Shown: positions 1 to 13,246 of the stretch, one piece after another | How the letters are laid out: each line of letters begins with the position of its first letter | Numbering within the stretch: the stretch's first letter is position 1 | Assembly (NCBI GenBank): GCA_037074765.1 | Contig: JBAMDO010000572.1 | Location: 248,001-312,000 of the forward strand | Reading direction: 5' to 3' | Source: Mansonella perstans | Lineage: Eukaryota > Nematoda > Chromadorea > Rhabditida > Onchocercidae | Length of the DNA stretch: 64,000 nucleotides | Notes under the pieces: generated by a model | Told to the model about the DNA's origin: nothing | Databases searched by the model: none | Seen by the model: the letters and a program-made list of their open reading frames with translations, nothing else | Made by a program: the position numbers and the translations under genes

Positions 1-1693
<1,693 letters not shown>

Positions 1694-3232
1694 ATAGCGA
1701 ATTGGTTATTGTATGAAATACATTTTGTTGTCTGTTTCAAAATTCCTTTAAATCAGAAAGATGTTATTCTTACTTTTCATTGTGTCATATTACTATCGTT
1801 CGCTAGATGATTTTTGTTTTCAAATTTTATTTCTTTTTGGAGTTTTGAAAATTTCTCCAATCAATTTAAACATTTTCTGCAGAATGAAATATTTGCTTCG
1901 AAATTTTTATTTGATTATGTTAAATCAAATTTTTTTAAGAAGTCAATCTTCCTTTTTTTAATTGCTGCCGAAAAATAATTTTCAATTTTCGGTCCTTTTT
2001 TTAGTCTTTCGCTTTTCTCTAATTAGGGGATGACATTGGAAAATAATTTATGGTCTAAGTGTTTAGTCCTCGCTGCATATCGTTATTTTACATGCGCGCT
2101 GCACTAGATTATTAGGTTATCAGAAATAGATATGGCGTCATCTAGTTTAATTATCTCCTTGTAACGGTCTACGTGTCCTGAAAATTTGTAATACCAATTA
2201 TGAAGTCACTGTATTTAATTTACTTAGTGGCTGGGATTGCTAAATATTTATTAAGCGCATAAAAATGAGGGAATAATTTTCGCTTTTTTTTCCGAACTTT
2301 TTTCTATGAGTATAAATTATACTTTATTCAGTATGAAGCTAAGCATCAGAACTTTTGAAGTTTCTTCCATTCCTAAGTTTCTTAATCATTCTTTGTGTTA
2401 TAGGAACTAATCTTTCTTGCTAGTTTATTGTTATTTCTTTACTTCTTGCAGAAATTTTTTATTTATTGCTAATAAGACATGGGGAAAGTAAGTACAATGT
2501 TTGACTGTCTGCTTTAGAGTTTTTAACGCGCGGAAAGAATAAATATCAAGATGCTTTCAAGATAGGACTTTTGCAAAGGCTTTACAAAAGTGAGCTTACA
2601 TACTGAAAACTCCGGCTTTCCAACGTTTGGCTATTCGAGTGTAGCAGCGGTGTTAAGGAAGAAATGGATGAAAGTTATTCATATTTCGCATTTTTATAAG
2701 TTTCTCAAATATTTGATGAATACATATATAGATCATTATTTTGTCATTAATTTGCCCAGCTATACTCTTCAGTTGGTGATTTCTTTAATTTACTAATTTC
2801 AATTTTTATGTCAACTTTTACGTATGTTTTTACATGATTGGTTGCCTCGCTGAGGTGTAATTTATTTTAAACGGAGTTTATATTATATGCATATTGTATA
2901 TGCCTGCATAATTTAAATCTTAAAGATAATCTAAATCCTGAAGAGTGCAAAACTGTTACTGTTTTGTCGACAAACTTTATCACAATTTGTTACTTTGCAG
3001 AAATTGTGCAAAAAATTCGTTCATCTGATAACAGATATTGATTTTTGTCAATGGTGCTTTTTTTGTCAACAAAAAAAATGAATTAGGAATTTTTCGTTAT
3101 TTAAGAAAATTTTTAAGATATGAAAATCCCTGCTAAATGAAATGTTGTGATATCATCATAGCTTGCATAAAATTTTGTAAATTTCTATTTTTGCATTTAT
3201 TCATGTATAATTGCTTTGCTTAATTGATATTG
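1694..3232. other. Convergent intergenic region, no gene seen
   Basis: AT-rich sequence between the 3' ends of rab-35 (+) and the coiled-coil gene (-). Only short ORFs without splice context or protein-like composition occur. I see no RNA gene or repeat family. It should contain the 3' UTRs of both neighbours. Confidence 0.6.
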
Positions 3233-5426
3233 TCATTCTGCAATTGTATATGCTTGCTCCGCTTCCGACATACGTTGTAATCTATTCTCAATGAAATTTT
3301 GTACCATTTGTTTGGCGATACTGCGCAATGCATTTTCAAACTTTGAGATTTAACACTGGCGCTATTTTTAGATAATTTCGAGTAATATGCAAATTTAACT
3401 TTTCTTACTTGAAAGTTTCCGATTATAGATATATCAGGAAAATTTTTTTTTAGATTATTTGAAGGATTTAACGTCGTATATACATTAAACATCATGAGTT
3501 ATTTCGGCACAAGAAACAAAAAATATAACGGAAGAACTATAAGTTAGAGATGTTTTGGGGTTTGAACATTTCTGTCCTGTAAAAAAATGGAATGAAATTT
3601 ATATTGAGGTAGATCAAGTCCCCATAACAAAGCAACAAGTCATATCTGCCCCGTTCAATTTCATTCCGTTCGTATTTTTCATATTTTTCCCAACAGAAGA
3701 GAATTTCACAATAAAGAAAAGTAGGAAAAAAAGTAGAAGTTTGGGAGTTTAGATTCATCTTTCCGAAAATTTTAACAAATTTCTCAATTCTCAGTTGCTA
3801 TATATCAGAATAGAAAAGTTTCGCGTAGTTCTTTTCTAATTAAGATTATTTTTTGCACCATTTTTCTTTCAAATTTGGATCACGCATTACTTCCAAATCG
3901 CGGACATTTATAATCTGAAATTTCAGTATGTTGAGGTGTGCTAGTAATCTGAATAATCGTATTTCTCAGAAATTGCCAATAATTTGGTTCTAATTTTGTA
4001 TTTGTTTTTTTTTTTTTTTTAATTAAATGAGACCGACCTGTGATTCAACTATGGCTGCATCAGATCGAAGCGTTTTCTGTATCCTCTGTTCAAGTTGTAC
4101 ATATGCTTTCATCTCGTCCACTAATTCTTCTTCCCACTTCTTAATTTTATGTAAATTAATTACTTTCAATTTAAACAAAATATAAAACTAAATTTCCTAA
4201 TAAAAACATACTCTAGTTGCTACTCTTTTTTCAAAATTCATAGTAATTTCAAATTCTTAAGAGCCCAAAAATTATTTCGGCAAGAAGTAGATGGAAGAGA
4301 CTGATTTAACGTTCAAATAGTCGAAATTCTTTTAAATTTCAGAAGTATCGAAAGAAGGCACCTCCGATTCAATGGAAATTCTATTGATCGATTGTTTTTC
4401 GATTTCTTGGAATGAATTATTAATGGAAATGTTTTTGTTCTTGGTTTCTAGCACTGGTAATTCGGTATATTCCATTATAGGTATGTTGTAATTCAATTGC
4501 TGCTCTGTTCGTTCTGCGCCTTTAATAATCGCAGATGTAGTATTTTTATCGAATACAGCCGAAGATATTACTGTTAGTGGTGTTTTCGCGACAGTTTTCG
4601 TTAATGATTTCATCTTTTGCTGTTGTTCTTTCAGTTCCTAAAATCTGTCGCATAATTCTGTCCTTCCTTGAATTTTCACGTGTCAAATGAATCATTCATT
4701 ACTATTCAATTTAACTAATAACGCATTCAATTGCACAAAACAAAGAAAGAAACAAATATCTCTTTTCTAATACCTCTATTTACTACAATCTTCGCAAGTT
4801 TTCCTTTATTTCCCTATCCTCAGCTATTTCTACATCTTTTTTAAATGATATCTGAGAATCGTATATCTGAGAATCTACTGACAGAGTTTCAGTCAAAATC
4901 ACCTACCTAGTTGATTCTTTAAGCATTTGTGTAAAACCATGAAATTTTCCTCAAAGACAAATTTTTAGAAATTTAAAATGTTTAATAAAGCTACTTTTTG
5001 ATACTGCTGTTTCAAATGATCATCGCTTACAATCGCTACTTTTTGTGTGTTAATTTTCACATCCATGCCACCTATCGGAAAATCGACAATACGTGGATGA
5101 CCGCTTGAAGATCGGCTGAAACATAAGTTCAATTATGTAGTTTTCATCTATTAAATAGACATCAATCATATTATTTTGAAACTATGCAGCCATTGTGACA
5201 GTGCAAATCTGTTGTGATAACGCTGCATTTAGTTTTGAAAAAGAACCAACTTATTAGTTCGTGATGATGTAACCTCAAATGGTGTTTCTTCACTATTGAC
5301 GGATTCTCCGAGAAAACTCCAAGTTGTTTTGCGTGTGCTAGATGCTGACAAAAGCGGTAATGACCTGACTGAGTGACTTCCTGATGTTACACGTTCCATC
5401 GCAATTAAACGTCGACGTGATGGCAT
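3233..5426 (-). CDS. Unrecognised coiled-coil protein, second gene of a tight pair
   Basis: Six exons give 268 residues with closed phase: 5426-5251, 5115-4995, 4637-4362, 4139-4038, 3914-3891 and 3340-3233. The first 60 residues are basic and Ser/Thr-rich (begins MPSRRRLIAMERVTSG). A conserved-looking patch (HPRIVDFPIGGMDVKINTQ) follows, then a Gln/Lys-rich helix (ELKEQQQKMK), a Ser/Thr/Asn-rich linker and two helical heptad-like blocks (WEEELVDEMKAYVQLEQRIQ and FENALRSIAKQMVQNFIENR) to the C-terminus. There is no signal peptide or membrane segment. The start lies 124 bp downstream of the cut-6-like stop, as in nematode operons. I do not recognise the family; a cytoskeletal or centrosomal role would be a guess. 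The weakest joins are the GAG|gtgcct donor of exon 3 and the gaagtaatg donor of exon 5. Confidence 0.62.
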
Positions 5427-5550
5427 TACTTGAAGCAGTTTAAAATTTTTGTCAATTTGGAAATTTTGGCCTAGGGATCAAGCATGCTGTGGAAGTGAAG
5501 ATTTCCAAATTTTAAACTACATGAAAAAGTTGAAGTTTTAAATTGAACTT

Positions 5551-8500
5551 TCAAATTTTTCGCGCAAAAAATATAAAGTAGAAACATTTCTCCTGCTTTG
5601 ATGGATGGAAAGTTAGTAGTGGCACTGTTGTCAAGGTAGTCGTTGTTGTCGTTGTTGTCGTTCCTGTTCTTGCTATTGTAAAGGTCACCGCTTCCACAAT
5701 TTCTTCCTCGTATTCATCATCGTTACCAGTGGAGACTGTGAAGTCCCAGGATTGGTTTATTTCCTGAATTTATACTAATGGAGACTAAAATTTATGAGGT
5801 TTATTTGAATCCAAAAAAGCTGATGCAGTCAAAAAAGTTTTAAGTTTCGATTTTGTGTATCATACTTTTAAAGTTGCATCTACAGATTTGATGTTTTCAT
5901 CATTTCTTTTCGCTGCTCGACGACTTCTGCGGCACCGAGGAGGCTAAAATTTTCATTTGTCAAAGTTCAATTTCTAAGAGGTTCCTCGATAGAAAAACAA
6001 TGAAGCATTGATTTAACCGAAATTGAATATAACAGAAATCCTATAATTATTAAGAAACAGAACCAAGTGACAAAAGCGTAAATTTCATCTGTCGCCTTTT
6101 CAACGATGGAAATGTTTGTCAACAAATATTACTAAGAAAAATGTTGCGTGTAATATGCATACCAAAATGGTATCACATTCTCCCAGTAAACGATCACAAA
6201 AACGCAGGTGACATTGCATTTTGATCATTGAAACATCGGGAAATTTGACTGCTTTACCGATAGCAAATGCTGACAATGGTTCCACATATTCCGGTGAATC
6301 GATCACTGAATTATCAAGTGCACATCTATAAAAGTTTAGGGGATCTGTGTTGCTCTTTGTGAATTGTAGAAATTTGAGATGAAATGTTTGATGAAGTAAA
6401 TTTACCCGGACGAATCAAGGATCGTTTTGTTAACTCCACTGGTCAGATCAATGATAACACAACTGTGAACAAGCATCGACTGATAACTATCGAAAGAACC
6501 TGCAAGGTAGCACATCGAGAAGGATACTAGCAGTTGATACAGGGCATTATTTGGATCTCTTTCGTCCTAGCTTAAAACTATTTGTAGACATTGAATTGAA
6601 GCAAACTAGATGAGATACCGAAATTGAATTAGAAATTCAGTCTGATCAGTTACAATTCTCAAGAAAAGAAGCGAAATCCTTGGAATTGAAGAATGACTGC
6701 AATTATTTTACTTAAGCAGTATTTTTGCGCCTTTTTAAGACTTCCCTATCTCTTTTTTCGAAATATAAAAGCTTAATTTACCGTTCTGAGTATAATATGA
6801 CCTTTCCAATCCTGTTAAACCTCGAGATTTTCTAATAGATAACAGATCTACAGCTTAACTTTGCAACAGAATCAAGATAATAGAAGTTTACGCATAAATG
6901 CATTAGCGATTTTGGTAACTACTTTTGCGTAATGCTACTTTACTAAAACTCTAATTTGTCACCTGAAAATGTAATCATATCACTCATACTTTTATCGCAT
7001 TCCCATGAATGAATAATTGGATCGCCGATACGGACGTCTTCTAATTTGCACTTGTCATTTGATTTCAAATTTGACACCAGTTTGTAAGAACAAGGCATTT
7101 GCAATTCCTCTCTGTAAATCGATTTTAAATACAATACGGAATTTAAGAAATTGAATGATTGGTATTCTTACAATGGAACATCATATTATTACTTATCAGT
7201 AGCCACTCGATTGTCCATATATTTTCTCGGCAATTTTGATGCTTTTTCAGGATAAAAACATTGCACCTTGAAAACTTTATCCACTTTTGTATTATATAAT
7301 GGATGAAATTTCAATATGACACTTGTTTCGAATAGTGTACCCATAAGACTTTGCTGAAATATTTCAAACGGAAGATTAATTAAAAAGCAGTCATTTTGTT
7401 CATTGTTACTAAAATTTTTTTTTGAACTGAATTAGTACTCAGACAACCAAAAGTTATTAATTTCTTGTTTAAATCAACAAAATATTAACTGACTTCAGAT
7501 TTTTCTTTGGTTATCCTCTATATCAGTTAGTGAACATTTTATTTTCATTCACCTGATAATGCGGGCAATGCTTTTGCAAAATCAGAGAAATGGTTCCCAG
7601 ACGAAGTACTATGGAAACTGTCTCAATTAGGTTTAAAGGCATCAAACAAGGTACACCTGAACGGCGAAAAAGTAAAAGAATAAAAAAATCAACAGCAAAC
7701 TATTTAAAACTGTTTTACCTTCATCTGTTTCTGGATGTTACATGAAGTAAGATCCATTGAAAGGCGGATCTCTTTGGATGATGAGTTGCGAGCAACCGCG
7801 ATACACTCCGGACGGTGAAACTGGCCAGTTACGTATAGGTGACCATAGAATGGGTTTACTGTCGAAACAATAATTTCGACCGAATCGCTATGACAATTTA
7901 TTTCAGCTCCAAGTGGACCTAAAGTATGACTTTTTTTTCATTTTTTCATCATAGTATTTGCCGTTGATATCATCCTTTTATTCCATTTTTGATAAGATAA
8001 AGTTTTTAAGATTTTCGGTAAACTAAACAAAAATTGAATTAATATTCATTTTATAAAAAATATAAATTAAAAAATACAAATTTGGAATTCTGAAATAAAT
8101 ACAAATCTGAAAAAAAATATATAAAAATATAAATTTGGAAGTTTTATCAATTTTAAATGAAATGAAGTTTTCATTGATGATCTTTTTTTTGAAAAAAATT
8201 AAATTTGTAATTTACCTCTAGAAAAATCACAGTGTTCTCCAACAGCAATCTTTTTGAACTGCTGCACAAATCGATCCAAAAAAACCTGAGAAGTCAGATT
8301 CTGGAATGCAAGGTTTGCATCACCGGTGATTTCCACAAGTTCATCCATATTAATGTGCGCACCAATACCAAGAGTAAGTATTTGGATACCTGTATAAAAA
8401 TTGAAATATTTTAATTAAAGCCCAAAGCTCTCTTGGAGGAAAATCTTTCATTAAGTATCAAAATTTTTGAATAAATTACTATTGCTCACCAGCTTGACGA

Positions 8501-10716
8501 AGTCGCAGTGCGGCTGGTATTGGATCATCATGTGAATGACCATCAGTGACAACCACAGCTACCTGAATAGTAGTATCAGAAAAGCCTTTGTTTCATAGCA
8601 GAAAAATTTGCCAAAAAATAAAATTTTTCAAGTAGCTATTGCAAGTCGTTATATTTTTCAAGCATTTTTTTTAAAGCGACATTTTATATGAAACATTCAC
8701 TTATCAGAAACATAAATGAGAAATGTTTACAACTGTAGGGAGTTCCTATAGTTGAATTAAGAACTGAAATTTTCAAATTAATCGCAAAGAGAATAGACAG
8801 ATAAAGTTGGTCAAAAAAAACAACGTTATTTGAAAACCTGTGCCACATTATCCTGATTCAATCGTGCTCCAAAACTAGAATCATGCCGGAAAACATGTAA
8901 AGCCTTGTCCAATGCTTTGCCAGTTTTCGTTGTTCCCGAAATATGTCGAATTTTCTGTAGTGAAGTGCGAAGTAATTCCTTGTTCTGAAAAATTTTCAAT
9001 TTTTTCAGGAAATGCTGAATATTTAGAATTGCTTTATGAGTTCAAATGTTAAAATTTCTTTCTGCAGCAGATTCAAAGTGCAGAAGTTTTATACTGGAAG
9101 ACTTCACCTTTTATATATTTCGAAACGGAAGAATGAAAAACTTTTCATTTGAATCTGAATAATAATAATTTGGAATCTAATTAAATGTAAATTTGATGGT
9201 TCATTAGCTTCCGATGAAAATTTCGTTTTTTTTTGCTCAATGACTTCTGGAACGAAACCAATGATTCTTTGGGAAAAGAAAAGAAAAACTTAAACTGGCT
9301 TCAGCATTCCGTACTTTTCAGTTTTACAGAATTCCTGGGATGTGCAAAAATACTTAAGGAATAAACGATTCAAAGATTTACACTTCTGCTTAGCTTAATA
9401 GGACTTTATTGTTAAGAGAGAAAGTTCATTCGAGATGAATAGTCGATGATCGACAAACAAGTGAAAATTAGGAAATTAATTTGATGTGAGGTGTTCCCAC
9501 TCCTAGCAGTGTTCAGCAGACAGTGGGTAGTTAGCAAAAATTGCTTAAGAAATGAATAACTTTCACTTTTCATGCTTTAAAAGAAGAACGACGATTATCT
9601 TTACGAATAATCTATTTTTTTCATTTTTCAATGACGAAAAAAAATTTCAAATTTCAAAAGAAAATCATTTCCGTAAATGTTATCCGATCCTTTCCGAAAA
9701 TCTCAATTGGCAATATGTGTATTTATAAAGGTAAAATAGTCCATTTAATTGCGCTTTAATGAAATTTCTGGCTGTAATTTTGTTTAATTTGGTCATGATC
9801 GTATGAAATATTTTCAACTCAAATGTTCCTTCGCTTTGGTCTGTGACAGTGATTTGGTTCAGTGGGGTTCTCTTTATTTCCGTGTTTCGAAATTTCCTAA
9901 AATCCACTCCACTTTATATTTTGAACTGACATTGAAGTTTTTGAAACTTTGAAACAGCAACCAACTGGATTGGCACTGAAATTAAATTCGACTCGTGTGT
10001 AGGATGAGTATTGCATTACAGCAATTTGTGTGTTTTTCGGGCCAATTTCGATCATATCGACTATCCTGAATTGATAGTGACATTGTAATAGAATTGTAAA
10101 CAAGCCTGGCTATTCCGCTACTCAAGCCTAGGCCTGCAATAAATAATTATTGCTGCAGAAGTTTGCAGTGAAGTGAATATGGAAAATTCCACTCTTTTTA
10201 AATTATCGCACAGTTTTCCATAACAAACTTATTAAGCATAGCCATTTGTGTTGCAAAAGTATTTCCACTAACGCTACCGGAACCATCCAGAATGAACAAC
10301 AAATCCAATTGACGATCCAAAGGTCGACATACTGAAGTGCAATATGAATAAACATTTTATGAAAGCACTTATTCTACAATCGACCTAAATTCTAACTAGC
10401 AAATGTCAAACGAAATGCCGGATATTTTCATCGAGTCTTTGACATTATTGAATCAATGACAGCTATTGCAAGAGTTTTGCAATGTAAATGACAGATCTGT
10501 CCAATAATAAGCAATTAATGCAAACTATTTATATCTTATTACTATTAAGCATTGTAACAGATACTACAATCATGCTTTATCTAATGTGACATTCTCGAAA
10601 TAACTGTGAAAAAAATTACCTTTAGCCAAATCATTGTTCTCGAAATCAATTCCTGTGATCAATGACGGAGTGATTAATATTAGTGATAGTACCGCACCAT
10701 AAGTCAGAAATAGCAT
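5551..10716 (-). CDS. cut-6: Cuticlin-like protein with vWA and ZP domains (CUT-6 type)
   Basis: Thirteen phase-consistent exons give 583 residues: 10716-10620, 10331-10229, 10065-9966, 8984-8838, 8562-8490, 8389-8216, 7918-7719, 7353-7193, 7111-6963, 6499-6406, 6325-6163, 5943-5866 and 5763-5551. A signal peptide (residues 1-21 or so) leads into a von Willebrand A domain with a complete MIDAS start (DGSGS, residues 48-52), TTKTG and VVVTDG. A cysteine-bearing zona pellucida domain follows (about 235-485). A furin-type site, RRSRR (492-496), and a nine-threonine run (548-556) follow. C. elegans CUT-6 has this vWA plus ZP layout and works in the cuticle, notably dauer alae and body shape. Unlike most cuticlins, no C-terminal transmembrane helix is visible: the model ends shortly after KCFYFIFFARKI, so an alternative 3' end is possible. 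It is probably secreted, furin-cleaved and polymerised. Confidence 0.9.
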
Positions 10717-13246
10717 TTTCCTTCTCAAATTTTCTTTTTCTGAAAATAATATTTGAAAAGATTTTAATTCAATGTATGCAAAACGAAAAACAATAATATG
10801 TGAAAGATGTGTTATTTAAGCGACCAATAAGAAAGTGGAGTGGGCAATGATAAGTAGAAGTTTAATTATGTTAATTATTGATGGAAATGGAAGTGATAGA
10901 AATTAGAGAATTACAAGTGATTATAATGTAAATTCATTTGTCGATATGGTAAAAAGCTATAAATTTGATGAATTCTTAGCCATATAATGAACTTTTCTTG
11001 CTATTTCCTTTTGGTATGAAAAAAGAATAAATATTACTGATCGTTTTGAATCGTTAAAATGAAGCGAGAACTGATTAGAAAATGTAAAAAAATCAAACGA
11101 AGTTAAAGAAGATATAAAGGCTGAATGCCAAGGAAAAGTACGGATATGGAGAAAGAAGTGAGAAGAGAGTAAACAAATGATAGCATTAGTGACCAATTTT
11201 TTCTCGCATCACAAGTCGTCGTTCGTCTGATAACAAGTTCCGAGGAATTTATAAATACTATGAATGAGACGTATGATCATTCATTTCATATTCCAGGATT
11301 TCTTCAACATTTAAAGGATTTCTTTAACATGAGAGATTTTAGCTTTGTCAGTTGGTTCACATGATATTGGATGAAATCGAAGTAAAACGATTCGATTAGC
11401 TCATTAATAGTCAAATATTGCTCTACGAATAGTCATTTCCTTAAGTTCCTTTAGAAATTACTTTTAAAAAGAGATTTCGAGCCAAAATTTTATCAACTTT
11501 ACATAAGCAATGCAAGTTGTCCCCTGAGAGTTAAAGTTTTTCAGGTGAAATATAACTATTAAAATGAAAACTATAAAGTTTTTAGGGCGGAATTATTGTG
11601 GTCGCTGAGATTGATAATAATTCAGATACGATATAATTTTTTTCCAAGGGCTTATTTTACTAACGTATGGAGTCTCTATTAAAAGACATTTTGAGAATAT
11701 TTTCTCTTTATAGTAAATTAATGATTATTAATAAAACCAAGATATTAATTTGAAATATCATAAAAGTAGCATGAGAAATTGGAAAAGTGATTTTAAAAAG
11801 CGCATCACATCTGGGATAACATTTTCAGAAAAGTTTTGCTGCTCTTCTATGCTCTGCTGAACAGTAATGAAAGGTTTCGATTGGATGTATGTTTGACTTT
11901 TGTGTATACAAATGATGATTCGGGTAAATAATTGCTATTTTAAAGGAAATTTAGTTGTAAAGAATAACAACATATGCGACAAGTGTGCCAACATCCATCT
12001 CGGAATAAGAAATATTCTTGCTGAGACGCACCGGTATATAATCGAACAGACAGGCAACAAAGACCATCTGACAGGATTAGAAATAAAAAGGAAAAAAAGG
12101 GACAATGCGGTAATTGTAAGTGGATGGAAATTTGTTTCACGACCCACTTATCTGCATCATCATTACAGAATAGACATCGAGAATGATGATCGTTCATGGA
12201 TCTGTACTGAGAATATCCAGTAAAGTTATGTTTTCTCTGCTTGGAGCATGAATGGCTTCATCCGCAATAAAGTAACTACAACTTATGCGATAATTACTGA
12301 AAGATATTAATCGTGGTAATGCAGTAATGATGACCGGACAGAAGATTACTATAATTTCGATCATTAAACTGATTATTTTTTATCATAAAACTTTTCGATC
12401 ATTAAACTGATTACTCTGTGCCCATTTTTTTATAAACGCCTCTTAATTTCGTCTTATTTTTATTTCCTCCCCGTTTGAAATTTTAAAATATAATGAAATT
12501 ACTTGTTTTTTCTAAAGATAAAGAAATGTTTTGCATTCCAGAATTCATTTATATCAGATTATGTTGACCATGATTGTAATAAGACAATCTTTCAAATCTC
12601 TGACCATTCCAATTGCAAAATGTTATGAGTTGAAAGTCATCCAGTTTGTTTAAGCTTACTTGAAACAAGCTAAATATAAAGCTAAACTTAAAGTCTAGTG
12701 TTACAGATTTTTCTAAATCTCTTGTGAATTCCTTAAAATTCTCAAAAGTTCCGTCATTTTCCACTTTTTACTCGCTCTATCTGAAGAAGGATCTGAAATG
12801 CAATTTCAAACAGCATGATTGTGCAAGCACCGTTAAAGCAAGAAACAAGAGACCAAATCATTTCTTCAATCAAATTCTAGCGTTTGAAATAATACTTAAT
12901 CGCAAACTGATCAAAAGAACTTTTAAAAAAACAGTTTATTCGCAGAAATTAAACTCTCTGTCTCCTTCTTTCTTCTGTGAAAACATTCGGTAAAACATCG
13001 TAAAAGCACCGGAAGATGTGAAATAATTGATGCGATCAATAAAGCACCAGATGATTGTATTCTTTCAGCTTGTAGAATGAAGAAGTTTAAAAGTGTTAAA
13101 TAAGCGAACTAATTATTACAGAGATAATGAACCACTTGATATAATCAGCATTAAGTGTGTCATATTTCATATATCGTACACATATCATGTATCAGCTTGG
13201 GAGCATTTCTGGAATATGAATTAATGAAGTCAATTTTTTTGTCGTT
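10717..13246. other. Intergenic region upstream of cut-6, no recognised gene
   Basis: This separates the cut-6 start from the zig-8 3' end; both genes are on the minus strand, so it should hold the cut-6 promoter and the zig-8 3' UTR. A 107-codon ORF (11900-12223, +) has overlapping open frames on the other strand, no family resemblance and no splice context. A short direct repeat lies at 12355-12413. Nothing else is supported. Confidence 0.55.
12355..12413. repeat. Two copies of a 21-bp direct repeat
   Basis: The 21-base sequence at 12355-12375 (begins tttcgatcattaaac) recurs exactly at 12393-12413, separated by 17 bp. It is a local duplication with no gene context. Confidence 0.8.

Noticed and set aside
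3220..3495. 91-codon minus-strand frame across the last exon of the coiled-coil gene
   Set aside because: The alternative frame (FENALRSIAKQM...) is more helical and joins exon 5 in phase, so this frame is a shadow.
7553..7656. Constitutive exon in the cut-6 ZP domain
   Set aside because: It breaks the reading frame, and the flanking exons join cleanly without it; kept only as a possible poison exon.
11900..12223. 107-codon plus-strand ORF between cut-6 and zig-8
   Set aside because: No family resemblance or splice context, and overlapping open frames on the opposite strand point to a chance stop-poor stretch.
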